Of a stretch of DNA of 64,000 bases, positions 22,401 to 32,660 are shown piece by piece. The translations under genes were made by a program, and so were the position numbers. The notes under the pieces are model-generated. The model was not told the origin of the DNA and searched no databases. It saw nothing but the letters and a program-made list of their open reading frames with translations. Each line of letters opens with the position of its first letter. The first letter of the stretch is position 1. Source of the DNA: Adiantum capillus-veneris (Eukaryota; Streptophyta; Polypodiopsida; Polypodiales; Pteridaceae); NCBI GenBank assembly GCA_014529385.2, contig CM043960.1, positions 40,346,781 to 40,410,780 on the forward strand, in the 5' to 3' direction.

Positions 22401-24315
22401 AAGGCATAGACTATGAAGAGACTTTTGCTCCCACTTGTCGTATGACTACGGTGCGTTTTCTATGTGCATTGGCAGCTCATTTTGGTTGGGATGTACATCA
22501 ATCAGACATTGTTACTGCTTTCTTGAATGGTGACATATTTGAGGAAGTTTATGTAACGCAGCCTCACGGTTTTGTCATAAAAGGACAAGAGGACAAAGTG
22601 TGCAAATGTAACAAGTCTTTGTATGGGTTGAAGCAATCTCCTCGTGCTTGGTATGAGAAAGCTGACACTCATTTGGTCAAACAAGGCTTTCGTAACACTC
22701 CAACAGAGAGCACATTGTATGTAAAGCGTGAGGGTGATGTACTTCTCATTGTGGTTCTTTATGTCGATGATTTGCATTAGGTAAAATTTGGGCTCACAAA
22801 GGGCCCCTTTAAGGAGTTTGACTTTACCTCTCTCTACCAAATCGGGCGCATGGATAAATTTTTGCAAATAAACTCCAAAGTTGGCGGAGGTTTGACAGTT
22901 AGAATGTCCTCTTCAAGCTCTATCTACTGATATATAGCATGCCATGAGATTCCTCATATTTTAGAAGATTCTTTTTTTGATTCACCTATGATGTGACAAC
23001 TCTGTTGGAATCTAAGTGAATCAAAAAAAGAATCTTCTAAAATATGAGGAATCTCATGGCGTGGTATATATCAGTAGATAGAGCTTGAAGAGGACATTCT
23101 AACTGTCAAACCTCCGCCAACTTTGAAGTTTATTTGCAAAAATTTATCCATGCGCCGGTTTTGGTAGAGAGAGGTAAAGTCAAACTCCTTAAAGGGCCCC
23201 TTTGTGAGTCCAAATTTTGCCTAATGCTGATCACTGGACCAAATGAGAGACATATTGCTGAATTTAAGGCTAATTTGAATGCTACTTTCAAGATGAAAGA
23301 TTTGGGGCTGTTGCATCATTATTTGGGTATACAGTTTAAGCAGTGTGATGGTGGTATTGCCTTGTGTCAGAAAAGTTACATAGAGACATTGCTATGTAAG
23401 TTTGGACTTGAGGATTGCAAACCTATTGCCACTCCCATGGAAACAGGTTTGAATTTGAGTCTACATGATGCTGGCGATCCTGCTGATGTCACTCTTTACC
23501 AAACTGTTGTTGGCTACCTCATTTATGTATGCAACACGAGGCCGGATATTCAGTTTGCAGTCTCACAGGTCAGCAGATTTATGCATAGCCCAGGGTCTAA
23601 GCATTGGCAGGTTGTCAAGAGTATTTTCCGCTACCTTAGTGGCACTTTACATCTTGGCTTGTTTTATCCCAAGGGGGGATCATTGCCGCCAGACTTACAT
23701 GCTTTTTCGGACTCATATTGGGCTGGTTGTTCTGACACGCGAGTGTCCACAAGTGGTTTTTGTTTCATGCTTGGCAGTTCATGTATATCATGGTTGAGCA
23801 AGAAGCAACCTACTGTGGCCACTTCGAGTTGTGAGGCTGAGTACAGGGCAGTCTTCACAGCTACGGTTGAGTGTGTATGGCTCAGACGCCTTATGGCTGA
23901 TTTGGGTGTTGGACAGGACACTGCCAACACTATCTACACTGACAGTCAGAGCGCATTGGCAGTTGCGAGGAACCCAATTTTTCATGCTCGCACAAAGCAC
24001 ATTGAGATGCATTACCACCATGTCAGGGAGAGGCTCTCAGCAGGAGAGATCAGCTTGGCTTATGTGCCAACACAGGACAACCTTGCAGATCTTTTCACAA
24101 AGGCATTGTCTCGTGAGAAGCTTGAAGCTTTCCGCAAAGCTGTGGGCTTACTCCCCTTTTTGGACTGGTCCTGTCCTCAGGGCATGGCACCTCCCTTTAC
24201 TCATGTGCCAGCTCTCGTTCACCGCATCACTCCAAGGGGGATTTGTTACCATATACATGTGGTAGTGATGTGTGTGAACACACTAGGACCGTCGGGGCAT
24301 TTTTTCCCTCTTTAG
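19440..24315 (+). pseudogene. copia Gag-Pol polyprotein (frameshifted, interrupted)
   Basis: ATG at 19440 opens Gag (UBN2-like; FKMFAAEDRLDGDNYPMWAY), with a zinc knuckle CHYCKANDHLIKSC near 20290-20330. A frameshift near 20490 separates Gag from the rest. Protease FDSGATKHIT is near 20535. The integrase has a GH-LNF...CEGCILGK zinc region (20950-21075), VHSDVCGP and LRSDRGGEY aspartates, and the glutamate in QQNGVAERKN (~21420-21450). RT runs from NSKNWMATMQSEHDAL (~22205) through AFLNGDIFEEVYV to LYVDDL. It is broken there by a fold-back element (22774-23227) and resumes at ITGPNERH. The RNase H has the SDSYWAGC, EAEYRA and DSQSAL acidic motifs and ends FTKALSREK (~24115). The final codons and stop (24313-24315) lie within the putative 3' LTR. 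Confidence 0.9.
22774..23227. mobile_element. 454-bp fold-back (long inverted repeat) element in copia RT
   Basis: Two 212-bp arms (22774-22985 and 23016-23227) are reverse complements with only a handful of mismatches, around a 30-nt loop. The ends are GCATTAGG and CCTAATGC. It carries no gene. It splits the codons for YVDDL and ITGP; removing it with a 2-3 bp duplication (GC or TGC) restores the continuous copia sequence. The transcript would form a near-perfect ~210-bp hairpin, a typical small-RNA source. The superfamily is not recognisable from the ends. Confidence 0.9.
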
Positions 24316-24470
24316 AAGGTTTTTTCCCCCGTGCATTGTATATACGCCCATCACTCTAGGGCTATCCATATTTCCATTGCACACTAAGTAACACACTCTC
24401 TATTGTGTGCCGTGAGCTTCCTTCGTCTTCTCCAAGCTGTGTGTGTTTCTCTGCAACCCTAATTCCAACA
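24244..24470 (+). repeat. 3' LTR of the copia element (227 bp)
   Basis: It begins TGTTACC after the purine tract AAGGGGGATT and ends CTAATTCCAACA, directly against B gag. It contains a TATA-like ATTGTATATACG near 24337-24348. The assignment rests on terminal motifs and position, because no second copy survives here. Confidence 0.65.
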
Positions 24471-27400
24471 GAAATGGTGTGAAATTGAGAGAAAATGGAC
24501 GAACCATACGCGGGAAGAGTGCTATTATAGCATGGAAAATGCTAGGGAGAGGTATGTACAACCTGTTCCAGAAGCACCTACTCCACCTAGATACATTACG
24601 GGGAATGTGCCAGGACCAGTAGGAGTTTTAAGGCCACAGCTTGTCTTAGGACAACAACCTCTGCTGCCAGGTGCTAGAATGGCGGTAGACATGAGATACA
24701 TGCCAATGATGGAAGCATCAAATAAACCAACGCCAGTACCAGCTACAATGTGGTATAGCAACCAAAGTGAGTACTATCCTTCGGAGCAACAAAATGTGAG
24801 AGAAACACATGGAGTGGTGAGGCCGGTACAACCTCCGCCTCCTGGGTTTCAGTCGAAAGAAAGAAGGTATGAAATGGACGAAAGGACATTGCAATTCATT
24901 GCAAACAACGGCTTATCTAGGTCAAAGCTTGCTTATAGCCAAGAGGAAATGCTAAAAGAATCTCCTCAACCAGAGACAGATTGTCACAAAAGTCGTGACA
25001 ACCACTTGGTCAAACAATGTCCTCATACGAAGATCACTGAAGTAAATGCCTATTGTCCTGAGTGTGGCATCACTCACTTGATCCCCGATTGCCCGAAAAA
25101 CCCAAACCAAATCAGGAAAATCACGACAAATGTATTAGGGATTGTTCAACTCCCTAGTAGCTCAAAAAATGAAAATGTTGTACCAGTTCAAGTGGTTACG
25201 AGAGCACAAGCTCAAAAGAAATCTGATGAGAATCCAGAGACAAAGAACACGGAAAGTGACATGAGTCCAAAGACAGATGATGGACCAAAGACAGACGCAG
25301 CTAGTTAGAAAACCAAGAGCAAACGAAATAGTTGGAAAGCTAGAAAGACTAGGATGAAAGCACGCAGGGAACGAGAGCCAAAATCCCTAGCTGAGAAGCT
25401 TACCGAAACTGAGGAGAAGATAAAACAACATGAGGAAAAGGAGGCACCTTCTCTTACACAGATGGTTAAACCTCTAGAAAAACCATCCACGGATGAGAAA
25501 CCGAGAAGTGCTAGTTCAGGAGGATCTGTGTTGGCAGAGAAGGTTAATGAGACATTAGATGCCCTCTTGAAAGCCTATGATGTGAGGCTCAAAAACAACG
25601 AAACCCAAGAACACAGGCGGATGACATATCCCTATGCAGAACTAGAAAAGCAAAGGTTTGAAATGTGCCAGAAAATGATTCAAACAGCCCAAGCTTTACT
25701 CGAACCACCAGTTGAAAAACCTGAGGATGTGATCCGTGTCATGCCTACACAAGTAATCCCACCAAACCAGGAACTAAAAGAGCCAGATTCTAGTCATGAG
25801 CACATACCAAACCTCAAAGACCCAGCATTAGAACCAAGGATAGTACTGAATACCACGGATAACTCTTCCAAGGGATTTCATCAAGCTATACCTAAGGATT
25901 GTAAAGAGATAGATGGTCTTGACGAATTGTGGAAACAAGTTAGAGAGGCCAATGAAGCCGATGACCTAAGAAGATGAGTAGACAAGACTGGTGATGAACG
26001 AGGAGTGTTTCTGCCACCAATAGAGGAATTTGAAACTGGATCTCAAATGAATCTAGACGTGCGATCGTATTGGGGCGATAAAGGATCTGTACAATCTATG
26101 GATAGTCAACCCCATTCGCTAAGAACACTACCATCCTACATGGGAGAGTACGAGACCAAGTCAGATGTGGTTGCAGTCCCATCATAGAGATTTTCTCCCA
26201 ACAAGGCCATCGATTCAAAGGGGCTAGTAGATATTCTATCTACCCCAGTCACCTATACAATAATGTTAGCCGAGTTGCTCAGAATAAGACCAAACATGTG
26301 GGCTAATGTGGGTAAATGTCTAGAGAAATTTGGTGTAAAAACCCCAATGACTCAAATCGAGAAAGGCATCAAAGAGCTTGAAATGACTCAACTAAATACT
26401 AGGCCAGTGCCATTAAACAAGGTAGGTGAGTATTACGAGGGAGAAGATGGAAACACCACCCTTCCTATGGAATTCAATAATGTAAAAACCATGGAAATCC
26501 TTGAAAGTGGAGCTGGTGTGGCCATTGCAACCAAAGAGGTTTGGAAAAAATGGGGAAAACCTGCCTTGATATCCACACGAATGACCCTACAGCTTGCAGA
26601 CGGACACAAGGAAAAGCCCCTAGGACTGCTAGAAAAAGTACTTGTTACTTCTTGTGGCATTGAATATGAACACACTTTTGCTGTTGTTGACTTTGGCAAG
26701 AAGAACAACTATGACATCATTCTGGGAAGACCATTCATGCAACAATTGAAAATGGTCCAAGATTGGGGTTATGACCATATATACCTGAGACATATGGAAA
26801 CCATAACAAAGATAAACTTGAGGGACCATAACTATATGGATGTGATGAGAACACCGGTTGAGGAGTTTGATTCCGCCACAGTAGCAGGATCAGAACTTCC
26901 AGCTTCGTTAGGTAAGCCTAAAGAACTATGGATGTGTGGAGCTTCACAATGTGGCAGCTTGAAACTTGAGGAATGTATCCTAGAGCGGGTTATAGAGGAT
27001 ATGGACTATATCCCAGAACCATTTCCTGAAGAAGAGTTAGAGCCTTTTGGATGGGAACACATATTGGCTACTCTGGAAGTGTGCGCCGTGGAGGATGCTC
27101 CCACAACAAAGTTTTGTGATGAAAATGGCTATGATGTCGTTCCTTATTTTGCAGTGAGTGTAATCCAGGAAAACAAAGAGAACCAGACATCAACAAGCTC
27201 TCGAAATAAGGAGCAAACAAAGAAATGTGGAGAACCAAAAGAGGAAGGAGACGACGAGTTCTATGACTCTGTAGAACACTTCGAGCTTCCAAAAGATCAA
27301 CGACCCGGGAATCAATGTCATCGCTACACGAATAAAGTGCATCAAAAGTGGATTCCAAAGTCCTTGGTGAAGACACAGCCACCACAAGCATCCTCATACA

Positions 27401-28224
27401 TGGCTCCTAATAAGGATGCAAAGACTCAGCTAGGAGGAATACGACCAGAGCAATGAGCTAACAATGCTCTAATCAATGGGCTAGAAAAGTCCTCCAAGAA
27501 ACTACCACCCACGAGCAAACAGACAGTAACTTTCCACTACCAGCCAAAAAATCAAGGGAAAGTACAAGAAATCAACCTTGCTGAGGATAGTAGCGATAGT
27601 GATGAATCTTATGACATCCCCTATCATCAACTCAGGCTATCACTATCACCAACCCCTTCAGCAACAACCATTACAAGTCAAAAGAACAGGACAACAAGTC
27701 AAAGCCAAAAAGCTCGACAAATCTGGATACCAAAAAGCCAGATCGGCCAAAAACAGATATGGATCAAGAAGACAAAGATCTCTAATGACAAATCACAAGA
27801 TCCAACACCAAAACAAAAACAAGGAAAGCGTGCACGAATGGGTAAGAATATCACTAAATTGCAATCTTTCACAACTCAGGTTTGGGCTCCAAAGAAGTTG
27901 ATTCACGCACAAAAAAGTCAGGAATTCATTTGGATTCCAAAACAACCACAGTATCAACTTTCAAAGCCTAAATCCCGTCCCCAACCAAGCGTACAAGGGC
28001 TAAAGCAAAGACCACTGTTGACTCACACAACAAAAAGGTGGATCCCAAAGAAGTCTCTTCAAACACAAACGAAGCACAAGCAATTACGGGTTCCCAAACG
28101 AGAGCCAGCAACAAAACAGCCAATAATCGCAAAGAAATGGGTTCCAAACAAGAACAACAAAACTGCTGTCAGTGCATCGCCGCTTGAATTCTTACAATTC
28201 TTCCTACGATTACAGTACAGTTAG
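24471..28224 (+). pseudogene. Element B gag C-terminal half, protease-like domain and WIPK tail
   Basis: One reading frame runs for 3.75 kb with only four in-frame stops (TAG 25306, TGA 25975, TAG 26185, TGA 27454) and no frameshift. Order: KWCEIERKWTNH (Gag), a proline-rich linker, zinc knuckles near 24990-25100 (the first degenerate, CHKSRDNHLVKQC; the second intact, CPECGITHLIPDC), and a basic helix (~25310-25480). RIRPNMWANV follows near 26285. The retropepsin-like domain at about 26440-26800 has TLQLADGHKEKPLGLLEKVL and IILGRPFM, but the catalytic motif is LESGAGVA, with Glu for Asp. An acidic linker follows. The basic tail (27340-28160) repeats W-[IV]-P-K: WIPKS, WIPKS, WIKKT, WAPKK, WIPKQ, WIPKK, WVPNK. 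RT and integrase are absent. Confidence 0.8.
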
Positions 28225-29899
28225 AAGAGAGCAAGTCGCTTCAATCAAGCAATGATACAGGAGCTTCAAAGATCATTACATTGCTTAGAATAGTAAGCCT
28301 CGCCAACAAATGCCAATAAGAAAATTGCTTATACCCACATCTTGCACAACATAAATCTTTTCCATGCATTGACTGTGTATGCATAATAGGGCTACATTAC
28401 AAGGCCTGCATAGGCACAACTTTTAATTGCCCAGGCACAACACATACCCTTTGCGATACCCTATCGTAAAGGATGACTCCAAATAGAAAGGGGGGAGGCA
28501 TTCTGAATGTGGACCTAACATTATGACTATTAAAGGGCAATGTTTTGTGAGATGCATTGAATTTTTGCGTTTTATTGTGATAATTGTTTGACGAAATTTA
28601 GAGTATATGCCCTCATAGTAGTGTTACAGAGGAGTATGGGGACAAAATCCATATATGAGCCCCTAGGGACATGTGTATAGTGTACATAGCATTTAGATTT
28701 CTATTTGAATGATTTTTCTTTTGTTGAGTTTTTTTAAAGATTTTCTTTGTTTATTATTAAGAAAAAAAAAACCATAATCCACATGAAGAAAAGACTGACG
28801 AGAGGCCTGAGCACTACAAAGAAAAGAAGGTATAGGGAAACGATGAAACTTCACAAAGTATGTCTCAACATCCACTACAACAGCCGAAGAACTTGTCACA
28901 AAGCAGTGTCAACATGCAACCGACAAGTCATACAAGTCAAAGTCGAGTAGCTAAGCCACAAAATGAGTGAGGTGTTAGTCCTAAAGCTTCAAGTAATATT
29001 ATCTGTGGTCTAAGCATCTTAGCTATTCTAGGTACTGCTCAAGCTGGAAGAGTTGAGCATATTTACGTTGTGTCGCTCATGCTGGTATAGGTGAGCAAAA
29101 GAGTCTAAGTCTAAGTACTTAAGTCTGGTGAAGTGAAGGAGAAGGTCCAAAAGACACTCACGTACTGAGCACAGTGAGATACGAGTGGAGAAACTTCTAC
29201 ATCGACAACCTTCTTGGAAAGGTGGAAGCTATTGAGACATCTTTTGAGGTCACATGTGCTACATTTATTCCTCGAAACACCCATCATCTCCTTCTTTCAC
29301 ATTGCATGCTTTTGTTGACAAATTTCTCATATGCATATAGAGTGTCCCATAATTGGCACTTGCATTAGGCACTCTTTCCGTGTTTCACCCAAGCACTCAC
29401 CTTTCATGAACATGTTCTTCACGATTCAACTGCTCAACTCCAATAAGAGCGTATACCAAAGGCATTTTTTTCCCACCCGGTTTTTTCCCTTTGGTCATCC
29501 AGGTTTTAGACCCTAATCTAAAGACACCTATCACCATCCTCTTGTACATATTCCTTCTACATCAACAATAATGAAATGCTACTCAAATCAATTGACAAAT
29601 GAATTGGAGCACCAATTTCAGATCATAGCATACTTCTCCTCAATGGCGCGTAGAAGAATGGCCTACAATGACAAAGCTGTAGACAACACTAACAACATGA
29701 TTTCACAGGAACAAAGAAGTCCCCAATGAAGAAGAGCAGACATAAAAGTAATCAGAGGATCTCAAAAGATGAATGGTTATGATGATAGATGTCCGCTCTA
29801 ATGGATCATAGTTCTTGTTGTGGTTCGACAAAGTTACAAGCAGTGCAACAGATGAAGTAGCCATCGACAATCAGGTCATGTCAGGGACGACATGAACGC
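28225..29899 (+). other. Element B 3' noncoding region with an internal purine-tract copy
   Basis: There is no convincing open frame. GAAAGGGGGGAG at 28486-28497 is identical to the terminal polypurine tract at 29900-29911. The rest is AT-rich sequence in which I see nothing else. Confidence 0.7.
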
Positions 29900-29911
29900 G
29901 AAAGGGGGGAG
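29900..29911 (+). other. Terminal polypurine tract of element B
   Basis: GAAAGGGGGGAG immediately precedes the 3' LTR start TGTTGACC. Confidence 0.85.
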
Positions 29912-30874
29912 TGTTGACCGCTGGGTCAACAACACAACATAACTCAAGTTTCGTACCAAAGTCTTATCTTTTGTGAGTTATGAAATGCTGTGGATTATGG
30001 CTATAAACGCCATTTGTAATGAGTAGTTATTCTAGTTTCAAAATCCGGGGTGCAATGGCACTTCCAGATTGTAAATACAAAGCCATTTCACCCTTTCAAC
30101 CCCATTTTTTGTTAAACCTAAGGTAGCCTTAGTATATAAGGTACCTAGGTCATTTTGTAAGGGACTTTTATCATAATCAAAACTTTAGCGCTGCCGTCTA
30201 CTGTGTGTGAGAGAGAAAGAGAGTGAGTGTGAGCTTTATCCTCTTGCTACGCCCGGCTCGCTCAACACATTGGAGATCCAAATGCACCATTGTTGTAGGC
30301 TCGAGGAGAGCTACGCGACAACGCCAAGCATTCCACGCGAGACGAAGCGCACACGCCGACGCATCTACAAGCTATTTGTGGTCGTAAGTGTATCAAACGA
30401 TGTCTGTTTTCTACATGCTAGTAGTCTATAGAATCGTGGCAACATAAGCTACGCATTGGTACTCATAAATTTCAGTTTTGGGCACTTTCAAAATTCTGCT
30501 CTGTCATCCTACACGTTTTCCGCAGATGGGTTTGAAGTGAGGGTTTTGAGTGTAGAAGCTTAGGGACAGGTGTATCCTAGTGAGGGGATGGTGTTCCTTA
30601 AGTTTCGTACAAATTTGGCATGATTAGGTGAGTTACCTTCCTTATGTGTGTATGTGGCTAGGTGGCTAGGTGGTGTAGTTGAGAGCAGTGAGGTTCTTGA
30701 TTGTGGTTTAGTTGGCCTTCCAGAGTGTTGTATGTGTAGGATGGTCTCAACCTGACAAGCTAAAGAGATTTCCTCCATGTGCCTATCGTGTCATCTGTGT
30801 CCTCGATTGACATTATGTTGATCTAAGTAGTGTTTGCATGCACTTCATGGGTGTGTGAGTCACTCCGTCCAACA
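29912..30874 (+). repeat. 3' LTR of element B (963 bp)
   Basis: Nearly identical to 15329-16283, including the terminal inverted repeat, TATA box and the palindrome half-site (CATCCTACACG at 30505-30515, with one CpG-type transition). It ends CCAACA before the CTAAC flank. Confidence 0.9.
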
Positions 30875-31060
30875 CTAACTAAATCTATCTAGTCGTAGAA
30901 CCTCGGCAAGACACACTCTTCTCTGTTGTCCACTTGATCTTGGAATATCCTCTTCCGGATCCACTTGAGAAAAATGCTTTCTTTATCCAAAACTAAAGCT
31001 AGAAATAATCACACAAATGTTAGTAGGATTACCTTGACTCAAGTCCTTGACACCTTGTGT
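30875..31060 (-). other. First part of the element A leader, right of B
   Basis: On the minus strand this matches the first ~190 nt of B's leader (AAGTGGATCCGGAAGAGGAT and neighbours) and stops where B was inserted. Confidence 0.8.
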
Positions 31061-31077
31061 CCTTGGCAACGGCACCA
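31061..31077 (-). other. Element A primer binding site
   Basis: The sense strand reads TGGTGCCGTTGCCAAGG, one T after the LTR end CAACA. It is a variant of the tRNA-Asp-type PBS of B and C. Confidence 0.7.
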
Positions 31078-31078
31078 A

Positions 31079-32008
31079 TGTTGCGGGAGCGAATCACACC
31101 ACCTGTAAAGTGCATGCAACACAACCTAGATCAACATAATGTCAATCAAGGACACAGATGACACGATAGGCACACATAGGCAATCTCTTTAGCTTGTTAG
31201 GTTGAGACCATCCCACAACACTCTTGAAGGTAACTAAACCACAATCAAGAATCTCATTGCTCTCAACTACACCACCTACCCCACATACACACAAACGGAA
31301 CGAAACTCAGCAGACCATAACAGAATTGTATGAAACTTAAGGAACACCATCCCCTCACTATGATACACCAGTTCCAAATCCTCTACACTCAAAACCCTCA
31401 CTCTAGACCCATATGCAGAAAACGCATATGAAGACAGATCCAGATTTTGAAAGTGTCCAAAACTAATAACTATTAGTACCTATGTGTAGCTTATGTCGTT
31501 GTGATTCTAATGACTACTTGCATGCCAAAAATAGACATAGTTTGAAACACTTACGGCCACAAATAGCTTGTAGATGTGCGAACATGTTTGCTCCATTCCA
31601 CATGGAATGCATGGCGTTGATGCATAGCTCTCTTTGAGCCTCTTGTGATGGTGCAATCAGATCTCCAATGTGATGAGTGATAAGGGAGTTTCATCAGGAT
31701 GAAGCTCACACTCTCTCTCTCTCTTCCTCTCCCTCACACACAATCGATGGCACCTTCAAAACTTGATTATGATAAAATTTGTCTTTACAAAATGACCTAG
31801 GTACCTTATATACCAAGGCTACCATAGGTTATACCTAAAACAGAGTTCAATGGGTCAAATGGCTTTGTATTTATGGCACCTCAGCTTTTGCACCTAGACT
31901 AACGACTCGTTCTAAATGATGTTTTCAACCATAATCCATAACATTTCATAACTCTCAAAAAATAAGGCTTTGTTGAGTTATGTTGTGTTGTTGACCCACG
32001 GGTCAACA
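31079..32008 (-). repeat. 5' LTR of element A (930 bp)
   Basis: On the minus strand it begins TGTTGACC-CGTG-GGTCAACA and ends CGCAACA. It is clearly homologous to the B LTR (same TATA region, same GA-rich block, same ends) but diverged. Its palindrome half-site (31423-31437) reads TTCATATGCG on the sense strand, matching A's own palindrome variant rather than B's. Confidence 0.85.
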
Positions 32009-32014
32009 CTTGGT

Positions 32015-32660
32015 GTCAAAGTTGGTGGAAATGAGAGGGAGCTCTACTTGGATACATCTTGCAAGCTCCTTGTGGACTATGTTGATGTTCCTGGAGGGAT
32101 TGATATTCCTCCCTCGTGAACCATGGATATATACTACACCAAGATTGTGGTGGAGGGTAGGAAGTTTCTATTTCCACTAGAGGTGGTTTTAGAGAACAAA
32201 ACAAAGGATGTGGAGCTGCAAGCCTTGAAGAGGATTGAGTACTACCGCATGGCTTCTCCTTGACTAGCTTATAGGTAGCAAGTTGAACATTTTGATGATC
32301 TATTTATCTCTTGAAAACTCAACTGCATCAATTGGACGTAGCAAACACAAGGTCAGAAAGAAGCAGAAGCCACGGCGACTTTACTACCGACAAAGAATGA
32401 GGCTCTGAAATCCGAAGCAAGATCGGCGTGCCTATAGACGTTTTTGGGCATCTAAACTACAAAGGGAAGGTGTCGACGAGAGTATTTTTCCTCCCGGGTT
32501 TTCTCCACCACGAGAAGAAGTTGCAAAGAATGACCTATAGTGGGCAGAGCTGGCACATTCATGCTACCAGCTAAACTGGGTGCCCATTGAGGAATTACTC
32601 AAAAGGCCTCTTGAAGGGAGCAGGGAGCAGATGCTACAACATGAGGAAGATTGCATCTAA
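32015..32660 (+). pseudogene. Decayed coding stretch with a possible retropepsin-like start
   Basis: One plus-strand frame gives VKVGGNERELYLDTSCKLLV, then a stop, then IVVEGRKFLFPLEVVLENKT up to a second stop near 32261. A neighbouring frame gives KHKVRKKQKPRRLYYRQRMR, AYRRFWASKLQREGVDESIF and LNWVPIEELLKRPLEGSREQ, broken by stops. The VKVG...LDTS pattern resembles the second protease of element C (VKVG...LLDSG). I do not recognise the rest. Its strand is opposite to A and C. It may be a scrap of another family member or of a host gene. Confidence 0.3.

Larger units (their letters stand above)
19237..24470 (+). mobile_element. Ty1/copia element inserted in B, 5' LTR deleted
   Basis: A copia polyprotein (PR-IN-RT-RH order) fills this interval. 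A 227-bp 3' LTR (24244-24470) follows a purine tract. No matching 5' LTR or PBS lies upstream of the gag ATG at 19440. The right edge re-enters the B gag frame cleanly at KWCEIERKW. The left edge follows B gag after a missing ~1.2 kb. A deletion that removed both the copia 5' end and neighbouring B gag explains this. The exact left boundary (19237) is approximate. Confidence 0.8.
15329..30874 (+). mobile_element. Element B: nonautonomous Ty3-type element with gag-PR-WIPK tail
   Basis: Structure: 5' LTR 15329-16283, PBS 16285-16302, leader with palindromes 16303-18876, gag frame 18877-28224 (split by a copia insertion at 19237-24470), 3' region, purine tract 29900-29911, 3' LTR 29912-30874. 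Target duplication CTAAT/CTAAC. Without the copia it is ~10.3 kb. There is no RT, RNase H or integrase. The LTRs are nearly identical by eye, so B is younger than A, in which it sits. Element C in this window is a related pol-bearing element and a plausible type of helper. Confidence 0.85.
7149..32008 (-). mobile_element. Element A: gag-only Ty3-type element, interrupted by element B
   Basis: Minus-strand order: 5' LTR 32008-31079, PBS 31077-31061, first part of the leader 31060-30875, [element B, 15329-30874], rest of the leader 15328-12627, gag remnant 12626-8735, 3' region, purine tract and LTR start 7546-7149. The two leader halves join in the same order as B's leader. The B flanks CTAAT (15324-15328) and CTAAC (30875-30879) are a near-perfect 5-bp target duplication. 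No protease or pol is seen. The LTR at the left end differs from the 5' LTR, so A is either recombinant or its 3' end belongs to another element. Confidence 0.7.

Noticed and set aside
22502-22867. 121-codon minus-strand frame in copia RT
   Set aside because: Antisense to conserved RT codons and to the fold-back arm; no motif of its own.
23134-23227. N-terminus of a separate 393-residue protein
   Set aside because: The first ~31 codons are read from the right arm of the fold-back element; the remainder is the continuation of copia RT-RNase H.
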